Below are positions 22,748 to 30,509 of a stretch of 64,000 nucleotides of DNA, in pieces (the stretch's first letter is position 1; each line of letters starts with the position of its first letter). The notes under the pieces are model-generated. The model was not told where the DNA came from and did no database searches. It worked only from the letters and a program-made list of their open reading frames with translations. Origin of the DNA: Pseudomonas sp. GD04091 (GTDB lineage Bacteria > Pseudomonadota > Gammaproteobacteria > Pseudomonadales > Pseudomonadaceae); contig NZ_JAOEBG010000003.1 in NCBI RefSeq assembly GCF_029836165.1, positions 1 through 64,000 on the forward strand, given 5' to 3'. A program made the position numbers and the translations under genes.

Positions 22748-23821
22748 ATGACTGACATGCGCCGCTGGATGTGGCTGGGCGTGGCACTGGTGATCGCCGT
22801 GCTCCTGTACTTCCTGCACAACATTCTCTCGCCGTTCCTGGTCGGCATCCTCCTGGCCTACCTGGCTGATCCGCTGGTCGATCGCCTGGAACGGCTCGGC
22901 TTGTCGCGGACCTGGGGCGTGGTGGTGGTGTTCAGCCTGTTCACCCTGATCTTCCTGGCCCTGCTGCTGGTGTTGGTACCGATGCTGGCCAAGCAGCTGG
23001 TGCGTCTGTACGAGCTGGCGCCGCAGATGCTCGACTGGCTGCAGCATGTGGCATTGCCCTGGGTGCAGAGCCGCCTGGGGCTTGCCGATGGTTTCTGGAA
23101 GTTCGACAAGATCAAGGCCGCCATCGGCGAGCACATGGGGCAGACTACCGATATCGTCGGCGTGTTGCTGTCCCAGGCCACCGCGTCGGGCCTGGCGCTG
23201 ATCGGCTGGCTGGCCAACCTGGTGTTGATCCCGGTGGTGGGCTTCTACCTGCTGCGCGACTGGGACCTGATGATGGCCAAGCTGCGCAGCCTGCTGCCGC
23301 GCCAGCGCGAGCCGCAGGTGGTGGGGTTGGCCGGGGAATGCCATGAGGTGCTGGGGGCGTTCGTGCGTGGCCAGTTGCTGGTGATGCTGGCGCTGGGCGT
23401 CATCTACTCCACCGGGCTGATGCTGGTGGGGCTGGAGCTGGGCCTGCTGATCGGCATGCTGGCCGGGTTGGCGGCAATCGTGCCGTACATGGGCTTCATC
23501 ATCGGCATTGGCGCGGCGCTGGTCGCCGGATTGTTCCAGTTCGGCGGTGACCTGTACCCGATGCTCGGCATCGTCGCGGTGTTCATGATCGGGCAGGCGC
23601 TGGAGGGCATGGTACTGACGCCATTGCTGGTGGGCGATCGTATCGGCCTGCACCCGGTGGCGGTGATCTTCGCGATCCTCGCCGGTGGCGATCTGTTCGG
23701 CTTTACCGGCGTGCTGCTGGCGCTGCCGGTGGCGGCGGTGATCATGGTGCTGCTGCGGCATGTGCATGACCTGTACAAGGAATCGGACATGTATGCCGGG
23801 GATGTCGACCCGGATCTGTGA
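22748..23821 (+). CDS. AI-2E/PerM-family permease
   Basis: The 357-residue membrane protein has about eight hydrophobic segments and the PerM signatures LSPFLVGILLAYLADPLVDRLE and GFYLLRDWDLMMAKL. GGAG at 22736-22739 is 8 nt before the ATG at 22748, and too close to the ATG at 22742, so 22748 is favoured. The family includes TqsA and sodium/proton exchangers; the substrate here is unknown. It shares a transcript with the DUF2066 gene. Confidence 0.85.
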   Translation: MTDMRRWMWLGVALVIAVLLYFLHNILSPFLVGILLAYLADPLVDRLERLGLSRTWGVVVVFSLFTLIFLALLLVLVPMLAKQLVRLYELAPQMLDWLQHVALPWVQSRLGLADGFWKFDKIKAAIGEHMGQTTDIVGVLLSQATASGLALIGWLANLVLIPVVGFYLLRDWDLMMAKLRSLLPRQREPQVVGLAGECHEVLGAFVRGQLLVMLALGVIYSTGLMLVGLELGLLIGMLAGLAAIVPYMGFIIGIGAALVAGLFQFGGDLYPMLGIVAVFMIGQALEGMVLTPLLVGDRIGLHPVAVIFAILAGGDLFGFTGVLLALPVAAVIMVLLRHVHDLYKESDMYAGDVDPDL

Positions 23822-23824
23822 CCG

Positions 23825-23886
23825 ATCGCAGGGCGGGCCCGCGCCCACGATCCCAGGCTTTCGTGGGCGCGGGCTTGCCCCGCGAT
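23825..23886. repeat. REP-type inverted pair
   Basis: Arms at 23825-23850 and 23861-23886 are reverse complements with two mismatches, a variant carrying GCGCCCACGA near the loop. It separates the permease gene from hda. Confidence 0.85.
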
Positions 23887-24021
23887 GCGCTTTGATATTG
23901 CGCAACTGCTTGATTTTGCTTGAGCTATTCCCCTCGCCGATTGTGCCGTCCGCGTTGCGGGTATAGACTTTGCACACTGTTCACCAAAGGCCCCTGTGGT
24001 CCCCCGCGACCGCCCGCGAGC

Positions 24022-24726
24022 ATGAAACCGATCCAGTTGCCCCTGGGTGTGCGTCTGCGCGACGACGCCACCTTCATCAACTACTACCCCGGCGCCAATG
24101 CCGCGGCACTGGGCTATGTCGAGCGGCTGTGCGAAGCCGACGCCGGCTGGACCGAGAGCCTTATCTACCTGTGGGGCAAGCAGGGCGTGGGCCGTACCCA
24201 CCTGTTGCAGGCCGCCACCCACCGTTTCCAGCAGTTGGGTGAACCCGCTGTCTACCTGCCCCTGGCGCAATTGCTCGATCGCGGCGTCGAACTGCTCGAC
24301 CACCTTGAACAGTACGAGCTGGTGTGCATCGACGACCTGCATGTGATCGCCGGCAAGGCGGACTGGGAAGAGGCCATGTTCCATCTGTTCAATCGCCTGC
24401 GCGACAGTGGCCGGCGCCTGTTGCTCGCCGCTTCCAGCTCACCGCGCGAGCTGCCGATCAAGCTGGCCGACCTCAAGTCGCGACTGACCCTGGCGCTGAT
24501 CTTCCAGATGCGCGGCATGTCCGATGAAGACAAGCTGCGCGCCCTGCAGCTGCGGGCCTCGCGCCGTGGGCTGCACCTGACCGACGAGGTCGGCCATTTC
24601 ATTCTCACCCGCGGTACGCGCAGCATGAGCGCGCTGTTCGACCTGCTCGAGCGCCTCGACCAGGCCTCGCTGCAGGCCCAGCGCAAGCTGACCATCCCGT
24701 TCCTCAAGGAAACCCTCGGCTGGTAG
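24022..24726 (+). CDS. hda: DnaA regulatory inactivator Hda
   Basis: Hda works with the DNA-loaded beta clamp to stimulate ATP hydrolysis by DnaA. The 234-residue product starts MKPIQLPLGVRL, with the clamp-binding QLPLGV motif at residues 5-10. The AAA+ Walker A is GKQGVGRT at 52-59, with Arg before Thr where canonical ATPases have Lys, as I recall for E. coli Hda. CIDDLHVI is the Walker B. It stands alone, with a REP pair upstream. Confidence 0.94.
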   Translation: MKPIQLPLGVRLRDDATFINYYPGANAAALGYVERLCEADAGWTESLIYLWGKQGVGRTHLLQAATHRFQQLGEPAVYLPLAQLLDRGVELLDHLEQYELVCIDDLHVIAGKADWEEAMFHLFNRLRDSGRRLLLAASSSPRELPIKLADLKSRLTLALIFQMRGMSDEDKLRALQLRASRRGLHLTDEVGHFILTRGTRSMSALFDLLERLDQASLQAQRKLTIPFLKETLGW

Positions 24727-24850
24727 CCTGAAAACACTGTGCCAGAGCGTCAAAACGGAAAAGTCACATCTTTTTCGATAAAATTTGCAAATGGGCTCGA
24801 TAGAGGGCATAGTTTCCCCCTTCTAAAGGACTACAGACACGGTCGTGCCC

Positions 24851-25486
24851 ATGCTGAAGCGCTTCGCACCCCTCGTGCCACTTGCACTCGTCACCCTTCT
24901 TTTCGGCTGCGCCTCCCAGGGCCCGGTCTCGCCCTCCCAGGATCATCCACTGGCCGCCGAGCAATCGGTCAAGGCCAAGGCTTCCGCTTCTTCCGTATTC
25001 ACCGAGGAAGAGCTGGCCAGCGAAGATGACCTCGAGGCATTTTCCAGCAACAGCAAGCCGTACCAGCTGCCGGTACTGGCCGACAGCATTCTCGAGCGCG
25101 GTATGTCGCTGATCGGCACCCGCTACCGCTTCGGCGGTACCTCCGAGAAGTCCGGCTTCGATTGCAGCGGCTTCATCGGTTACCTGTTCCGCGAGGAAGC
25201 GGGCATGAACCTGCCGCGCTCGACCCGCGAGATGATCAACGTCGATGCGCCGAAGGTCGCGCGCAACAAGCTCAAGCCGGGCGACCTGCTGTTCTTCAGC
25301 ACCAACGGCCGTGGTCGTGTCAGCCACGCCGGCATCTACCTGGGTGACAACCAGTTCATCCACTCCAGCAGCCGCCGCAGCGGTGGCGTGCGTATCGACA
25401 GCCTGGGCGATCGCTACTGGAGCAAGACCTTCATCGAGGCAAAGCGCGCGCTCGCCATGGCGCCGACCACGATCTCGCGCAATTGA
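24851..25486 (+). CDS. NlpC/P60 cell-wall peptidase lipoprotein (copy 1)
   Basis: The 211-residue precursor has a lipobox LLFGC (C20), a Ser/Ala-rich linker, then an NlpC/P60 domain with C105 (FDCSGF), H159 (VSHAGIYLG) and H171 (FIHSSS). Such enzymes cut D-Glu/mDAP bonds in peptidoglycan stem peptides. Family relatives include E. coli Spr/MepS. The start could be the GTG at 24845; AAGGA at 24826-24830 lies 14-20 nt upstream in either case. A paralogue follows directly. Confidence 0.9.
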   Translation: MLKRFAPLVPLALVTLLFGCASQGPVSPSQDHPLAAEQSVKAKASASSVFTEEELASEDDLEAFSSNSKPYQLPVLADSILERGMSLIGTRYRFGGTSEKSGFDCSGFIGYLFREEAGMNLPRSTREMINVDAPKVARNKLKPGDLLFFSTNGRGRVSHAGIYLGDNQFIHSSSRRSGGVRIDSLGDRYWSKTFIEAKRALAMAPTTISRN

Positions 25487-25511
25487 TTTGATATCAAAAT
25501 GCTGTAACCTC

Positions 25512-25547
25512 GCACGGCGGCGAAGCTGAAAAAGCTCGCCGCCGTGC
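25512..25547. terminator. Long GC hairpin between the two NlpC/P60 genes
   Basis: GCACGGCGGCGA (25512-25523) is the exact reverse complement of 25536-25547; AGCT motifs extend the stem with one bulge. It is not followed by a good U-tract. It could be a terminator of copy 1 or a processing block. Confidence 0.6.
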
Positions 25548-25633
25548 GCATTTACAGAAAGCGTCTAATCTAAATTCTCAACTCTTTTGACCTTCGGCCG
25601 TCGCCGGAGGGCTGATGACAGGACGTTCACATC

Positions 25634-26170
25634 ATGGCGATGTTGGCGCGCTTCGCATTCCTCTGCTTCGTGGCCCTGCTGGCGGCCTGCTCCAGTCGTG
25701 CTCCGGCACCAGCCCCGGTGGTCAAGCCTGCCTTCACCTTCAATCAGCAAGGCCCGGCGTCGCCGGCGGCGGACGACGTGCTGTTCCGCGCCATCGGCCT
25801 GGTAGGCACCCCCTACCGTTGGGGTGGCAACACGCCCGACTCCGGGTTCGATTGCAGCGGGCTGATCGGCTATGTGTACCGCGACGCCGCCGGTATCAGC
25901 CTGCCGCGCTCGACCCGCGAGATGATCGTGATGCGCGCGCCGAACGTGGACATCACCGCGCTGCAGTCCGGCGACCTGGTGTTCTTCGCCACCAGCGGCG
26001 GCTCGCAGGTCAGCCATGCCGGGATCTACGTCGGTGAAGGGCGTTTCGTCCATGCGCCTTCCAGCGGCGGCACCGTGCGCCTGGACTACCTGTCGAACAG
26101 CTACTGGGCCAAGGCCTACCTGCAGGCCAAGCGTGTACTGCCACCTGGGCACCTGGCGCAAAATCCCTGA
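25634..26170 (+). CDS. NlpC/P60 cell-wall peptidase lipoprotein (copy 2)
   Basis: The 178-residue precursor has lipobox LLAAC (C19) and an NlpC/P60 domain with C74 (FDCSGL), H128 (VSHAGIYVG) and H140 (FVHAPS). It shares LPRSTREMI and the whole domain outline with copy 1 but has a shorter linker. AGGA 10 nt upstream supports the ATG at 25634. Two such genes side by side point to a duplication. Redundant murein hydrolases with different timing are one plausible reason. Confidence 0.9.
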   Translation: MAMLARFAFLCFVALLAACSSRAPAPAPVVKPAFTFNQQGPASPAADDVLFRAIGLVGTPYRWGGNTPDSGFDCSGLIGYVYRDAAGISLPRSTREMIVMRAPNVDITALQSGDLVFFATSGGSQVSHAGIYVGEGRFVHAPSSGGTVRLDYLSNSYWAKAYLQAKRVLPPGHLAQNP

Positions 26171-26276
26171 GTCTCCCCTTGCGGACGGTTGAGCCGTTCG
26201 CACAAACATCTACCGCTCCCCACCAGCCGCCAGTGGCCAGGATGCTCGTCCGATAACGACATCCCGGGAGTGGGGC

Positions 26277-28856
26277 ATGAGCACGATCAAGGAGCGCGTG
26301 GAGCGCAGTCTCGACGCATTGGACGCAGGGCGGCCGCTGGCCAGCCTGGTGGATGAGATCATCGGCGCCTACCCCGACCCATACGAGCTGGCGCGCCAGC
26401 ATGCGCAACGCATCCTGTCCAGGCACACGGGCAGGGCGATGGACCCCAGGTTCGTCTGGTGGCACCAGTTCGACAGGGCCAGCACCAGCAATCGGAGTTT
26501 CACCGGGTGGTGGCACAGCGGTTCGCCCAGCAAGTCGATGCATCTTGCCGAACTGGTGGTACAGCGTTTCGACGCGCGCTTCCAGCAGGCGCCCGATGAG
26601 CTGGACCTGTATGGCGGATTCTACCGCCAGGGGCACCATGCCAGCGCGTTCGATGAGCGCAATGAGGTGCCGATGCTGGGTAGCGCGGTGCAGCAGGATC
26701 TGTGGGCGCTGGATTTTGCCGTCGCCTACCGTGCCGAGCTCGCGAGCTTCTGGTCCACCTATGGTGACAAGTTTCGTGTGCTGGCCAAGATCAACCTGCT
26801 GGGCCAGGCGCACGCAGCCAGGCGCGACGGGCGCATTACCGTCGACGACTGGACCCGACTGCGCGCCATGGTCAGCCATGAGCTGAGCGTCACCGGGGTG
26901 CCGACGCTGGACATGCTGCAGCGCGACAGCACCGCGAACCCGCTGGTCGCGAGCCGCTATGCGATCGACCGGGTCGACCGTGGCTGCCTCTACAGTTTCG
27001 CGGCGCAGGACGGTCGGGTGGTGCTCTATCGTCCATGGGCAGCCGAAGCGTTGAAGGGGTTCGAATCCGAGCTGACCATGGCCCGCTGGTTGCGCGAACA
27101 GCTGCAGGACGCCGACACGCTGGGCACATTCACCCGCGCCGCCCATGTCGACGCCCGCGACAGCGTACGTACCCACGAGGTCAAGGCCACCCTGCAGAGC
27201 ATTGCCAACAGCCGGTCCGAGCAGGCGGCCGTGGTGGTCCTGGCCTACCTGAGACAGCCGATCAGCGGTGTGCTGTTCACCTACCTTGGTGATCGTGCCA
27301 ATGAGGAAATGCGCCAGAACGCCTCGACCATGCTCGACAACGCCGACCTGCGCAAGGCGATGTGGAGCGGTTACCTGGCCGCGTTCCTCAGGGTATTTGG
27401 CGGTTTTGCGCCGTTGGGCTGGCCGATGACCCTGACCCTGCTCGGCGCCAGTGTCGCCAAGGTGGCGCTCGACGTGGACGCGGCCGCGAGCGCCGTCGAC
27501 GATCATGCCCGCAGGGCCGCGCTGCGCGACGCCATCTTCGACAGCTTGTTCGCGGCACTGAACATGGCCGATCTGGGGTTTCAGTCCAGCCTGGTGTCCC
27601 TGACCTACGAGGCGCCGTTCAATGAACGCAGCACCTCGTTGGCGGACTGGACGCCTGCGCAGTCCGTTGCGCCCGCGTTGCAAGACTTGGAGGCCAACCA
27701 GGTGCTTGCCGGTGAGACCGAGCTGGCCGGGCGGCTACGGGGGATGCGGCTCGACGAGAGCGGCGGCTGCTGGATCGTCCTGGACGGCCTGAGCTATCGG
27801 GTGCGTTACAGCCATGAGCTGGCCGTGTGGCTGATCGTGCCCCCCGACGATCCCTTTGCTTTCGCCCCCCTGCACCCGGTGCGCCTGGACGAGAACGGGG
27901 TGTGGCGGCTGCTGCAGCCCCCGCGGCTGGCCGGTGGAAGCCCGCCGGCGGTGGAGGGGATGGCCAGTGTTACTTCGCGCTTCTGGGCCAGCCATGTGAC
28001 GTTGGACGAGGTGTCCAGTCGAGTGCTTTCCGCCAACGCCCTGCACCGGCAGAAGGCCCTCCTCAGGCAGTGGCCGGTCGCGGAGCTGGCGCCAGGTGCC
28101 GTGCCGGCGCTGGATGGCCATGGTCTGGATTGCGTGCTGACGGCGGGGGCCACCCACTACTCCTATCGCCATGGCCGTGATTACTTCAATTCGCTGATCG
28201 AGTACTACACCAGCGATGAGTCACGGGTGAACGATGTGTTTCGCTCCGGTACCTACCGCTATGGCGACGAGGACGACTACATCAAGGACCTTGCCGACAG
28301 CCTCGAGCAGTTGCCCCGGAGTAACAAGGTCAGCCTGTATCGAGGTGGGCACAGTTCGCGCGGTACCGGGGGCGAGCGCTATCGAGGGGGGCAGTTGAAG
28401 GTCGGGGACGTGCTGGTCAATACCGATATCGCGTCCTTCACCGAGAATCCGTACAAGGTGGGTGAGTTTGCCTCTACCCACCGGACGCAGGCCCCGCAGG
28501 GCCTGGTGGGCGTCTTCGATGACAGTTCAATCATCTATGAGCTGCCAGCCGGCAGCTATCAGGATGGGACGCCGATCAGCCCGTTCTCCCTGTACTGGGA
28601 CGAGGGCGAGACGGTGTTCCTGCCGGGCCGGTATTTTCGCGTCGACAAACTGGAGCAGGTCTACGGCGAGCACTTTCGCTTCATCCACGTCACGCTCAGC
28701 CAGGTGGTCGGCCCTGTGTCGGGGCCGGTCTACGATCTGCGTACCGGCCAGGCATTCGACCGGGCGAGCTTCGTCGCGCGGATCAAGACGCCAACCTTGG
28801 CACAGCGCTTCTTCCCGAGCGCCGCCGAGCCGGCTTCAAGCTTGCTTGAGCAGTAA
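26277..28856 (+). CDS. Putative ADP-ribosyltransferase toxin (DUF6543-like N-terminus)
   Basis: No named homologue is certain. The first about 450 of 859 residues resemble the DUF6543 'dermonecrotic toxin' region of Pseudomonas effectors, with YGDKFRVLAKINLLGQA at 162-178, CLYSFAAQDGRVVLYRPW at 237-254 and a hydrophobic stretch LGWPMTLTLLGASVAKVAL at 380-398. The C-terminal part has the order of an R-S-E mono-ADP-ribosyltransferase: R689 in VSLYRG, SFT at 720-722 and E776-G-E778 in DEGETVFLPG, spaced as in the R-S-ExE class. That class modifies proteins, often at arginine, using NAD. There is no signal peptide. GGGAG sits 6 nt before the ATG. No secretion gene, VgrG or immunity gene is adjacent, and the gene ends inside a convergent neighbour. 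A metabolic or phage-related ART is a less likely alternative. Confidence 0.7.
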   Translation: MSTIKERVERSLDALDAGRPLASLVDEIIGAYPDPYELARQHAQRILSRHTGRAMDPRFVWWHQFDRASTSNRSFTGWWHSGSPSKSMHLAELVVQRFDARFQQAPDELDLYGGFYRQGHHASAFDERNEVPMLGSAVQQDLWALDFAVAYRAELASFWSTYGDKFRVLAKINLLGQAHAARRDGRITVDDWTRLRAMVSHELSVTGVPTLDMLQRDSTANPLVASRYAIDRVDRGCLYSFAAQDGRVVLYRPWAAEALKGFESELTMARWLREQLQDADTLGTFTRAAHVDARDSVRTHEVKATLQSIANSRSEQAAVVVLAYLRQPISGVLFTYLGDRANEEMRQNASTMLDNADLRKAMWSGYLAAFLRVFGGFAPLGWPMTLTLLGASVAKVALDVDAAASAVDDHARRAALRDAIFDSLFAALNMADLGFQSSLVSLTYEAPFNERSTSLADWTPAQSVAPALQDLEANQVLAGETELAGRLRGMRLDESGGCWIVLDGLSYRVRYSHELAVWLIVPPDDPFAFAPLHPVRLDENGVWRLLQPPRLAGGSPPAVEGMASVTSRFWASHVTLDEVSSRVLSANALHRQKALLRQWPVAELAPGAVPALDGHGLDCVLTAGATHYSYRHGRDYFNSLIEYYTSDESRVNDVFRSGTYRYGDEDDYIKDLADSLEQLPRSNKVSLYRGGHSSRGTGGERYRGGQLKVGDVLVNTDIASFTENPYKVGEFASTHRTQAPQGLVGVFDDSSIIYELPAGSYQDGTPISPFSLYWDEGETVFLPGRYFRVDKLEQVYGEHFRFIHVTLSQVVGPVSGPVYDLRTGQAFDRASFVARIKTPTLAQRFFPSAAEPASSLLEQ

Positions 28857-29414
28857 GGCCACGCCTGGGAAGTACTGCCCCAGCTCGTTGTGCAGCTTGC
28901 GATAGGCGTAGGGGAAGTACCAGGCGATCGCGCACGCGGTGTGCTTTTGCAGGTCATCGACCAGATCCTGCAGTTCTTCCGGGCTGGCGTGCTGGCCAGC
29001 CTTCCACGGCGTGACGAACAGGGCGCCGGCACGCAGCTGGCTGGCATAGGTGATGTGCCTGGCCAGCGTGCTGGTCTCCTGCAGGGCTGCCGCCAGGTCG
29101 AGGCGCCCCAGGCGTGGCCAGCGCTGGCTGGCGTGCAGGTGCAGGGTCGACTCGGCGCTGCTGATCGAAAGGTCGCAGCGCCCCTCGCGCTCGCCCTCGT
29201 CGCGTTGCTTCTTGCTCGTGTATTGCTGCAGTGCCACCAGTTCGCCCTGCCAGGCGGCGGCCGCGAGCAGCCCGACATTGGCGGCGCTGCCGTGCCAGTA
29301 GGGGGCCTCGTTGTCGCCCTGGAGCTGATTGAAGCGGTCGATGCAGTCGACCCAGCGTTCCAGGGCGGGGCGCAGGAACTCCAGGTTCGTGTTGTTGATG
29401 ATCAGGCCTTGCAT
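28836..29414 (-). CDS. Conserved hypothetical protein convergent with the toxin
   Basis: I do not recognise this 192-residue protein. It is soluble, with no signal peptide. Its N-terminus is MQGLIINNTNLEFLRPALE, followed by helices and an Ala-rich middle (AANVGLLAAAAWQGEL), and the C-terminus ends KLHNELGQYFPGVALLLKQ. The 3' end overlaps the toxin gene's 3' end by 21 nt on the opposite strand. It also diverges from the B12 riboswitch promoter. It may be an older syntenic gene beside which the toxin was inserted, or an immunity gene; convergent orientation favours the first. Confidence 0.7.
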   Translation of the reverse strand: MQGLIINNTNLEFLRPALERWVDCIDRFNQLQGDNEAPYWHGSAANVGLLAAAAWQGELVALQQYTSKKQRDEGEREGRCDLSISSAESTLHLHASQRWPRLGRLDLAAALQETSTLARHITYASQLRAGALFVTPWKAGQHASPEELQDLVDDLQKHTACAIAWYFPYAYRKLHNELGQYFPGVALLLKQA

Positions 29415-29536
29415 GCTGCGCGCTCCTTGTCATTGTGATCGAGGTCAGCCGGTGATGGCTATGTGATATCACTGCTGAGCCTATGACACAAGCGGACGGA
29501 CCGGCCATTGGTCCGGGCCGGATCCGTCGCGTTCGA

Positions 29537-29565
29537 TTGACGCTCCTGGTGCAACCCTCTAACCT
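29537..29565 (+). promoter_or_regulatory. Predicted sigma-70 promoter of the cob operon
   Basis: TTGACG (29537-29542) and TAACCT (29560-29565) are 17 bp apart. A start near 29572 would begin transcription at the 5' edge of the cobalamin riboswitch, which is the expected geometry. Confidence 0.55.
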
Positions 29566-29569
29566 TCGC

Positions 29570-29775
29570 GGCGTGTTTCAGGTGCCTTGCGAGCCTTGGG
29601 TTTCGGCAGGGTGAAACTGGGAAGCCGGTGGGCGCCGACAAGGTGCGATCCCGGCGCTGCCCCCGCAACGGTAGGTGAGTCAAAGGCCGCGCAGGGCCAC
29701 TGGGTGATTGGCCCGGGAAGGCGCGCGGCTACGGGCCATGGCCCGCTCACGAGCCCGGAGACCGGCCTGTCACTG
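29570..29775 (+). ncRNA. Cobalamin (B12) riboswitch
   Basis: The leader has the conserved blocks of the adenosylcobalamin riboswitch in order: GAAACTGGGAAGCCGGTG (29613-29630), GCTGCCCCCGCAACGGTA (29656-29673) and the B12 box GAGCCCGGAGACCGGCC (29751-29767). It precedes cobO by 130 nt. Binding of cobalamin should repress the ten genes that follow. A hairpin with GGAGG in its loop lies just downstream at 29782-29800. Confidence 0.95.
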
Positions 29776-29781
29776 CCAACG

Positions 29782-29800
29782 GCATCACGGAGGGTGATGC
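29782..29800 (+). promoter_or_regulatory. Hairpin with GGAGG loop after the riboswitch
   Basis: GCATCAC (29782-29788) pairs with GTGATGC (29794-29800) and displays GGAGG (29789-29793), a perfect ribosome-binding core, in the loop. It could serve as the expression-platform stem that kisses the riboswitch core. Confidence 0.4.
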
Positions 29801-29897
29801 GCGGTGCGATATGGCCTGTGTGCCATGCCCCTGCGCGCTCCTCGTCTGCCTGCCTTTCACCTGCCGCCGTCCGCGCGGCAGTCTGCGGAGACCCCTG

Positions 29898-30509
29898 ATG
29901 AGCGAATCCCCCGAACGCGACGAACGTCACCTGGCGCGCATGCAGCGCAAGAAGGCGATCATCGACGAGCGCATCGCCAATTCCCCCAACGAATGCGGCC
30001 TGCTGCTGGTGCTGACCGGCAATGGCAAGGGCAAGAGCAGTTCGGCCTTCGGCATGCTCGCCCGGGCCCTGGGCCATGGCATGCAGTGCGGCGTGGTGCA
30101 GTTCATCAAGGGCCGCAACAGCACCGGTGAAGAACTGTTTTTCCGTCGTTTCCCCGAGCAGGTGCGCTACCACGTGATGGGCGAGGGCTTCACCTGGGAG
30201 ACCCAGGACCGCCAGCGCGACATCGCCGCGGCCGAGGCCGCCTGGGCGGTATCGCGCCAGTTGCTGCAGGACCCGTCGGTCCAGTTCGTCGTGCTCGATG
30301 AACTGAACATCGCCCTCAAGCACGGCTACCTCGACCTCGACCAGGTGCTCTCGGACATCCAGGCCCGACCGCCCATGCAGCATGTGATCGTCACCGGTCG
30401 CGCGGCGAAACCTGAAATGATCGAACTGGCCGACACCGTCACCGAGATGGGCATGCTCAAGCACGCCTTCCAGGCCGGTATCCGTGCGCAGAAGGGCGTC
30501 GAACTGTGA
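29898..30509 (+). CDS. cobO: Cob(I)yrinic acid a,c-diamide adenosyltransferase (CobO)
   Basis: CobO adds the adenosyl ligand to cob(I)yrinic acid a,c-diamide using ATP. The 203-residue product has a P-loop TGNGKGKSSSA at about 40-50, and the C-terminal TGRAAKPEMIELADTVTEM signature of the CobA/CobO family. GGAG lies 7 nt upstream of the ATG at 29898; longer frames in the leader lack support. It is the first gene of the riboswitch-controlled operon and overlaps cobB by 4 nt. Confidence 0.97.
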   Translation: MSESPERDERHLARMQRKKAIIDERIANSPNECGLLLVLTGNGKGKSSSAFGMLARALGHGMQCGVVQFIKGRNSTGEELFFRRFPEQVRYHVMGEGFTWETQDRQRDIAAAEAAWAVSRQLLQDPSVQFVVLDELNIALKHGYLDLDQVLSDIQARPPMQHVIVTGRAAKPEMIELADTVTEMGMLKHAFQAGIRAQKGVEL

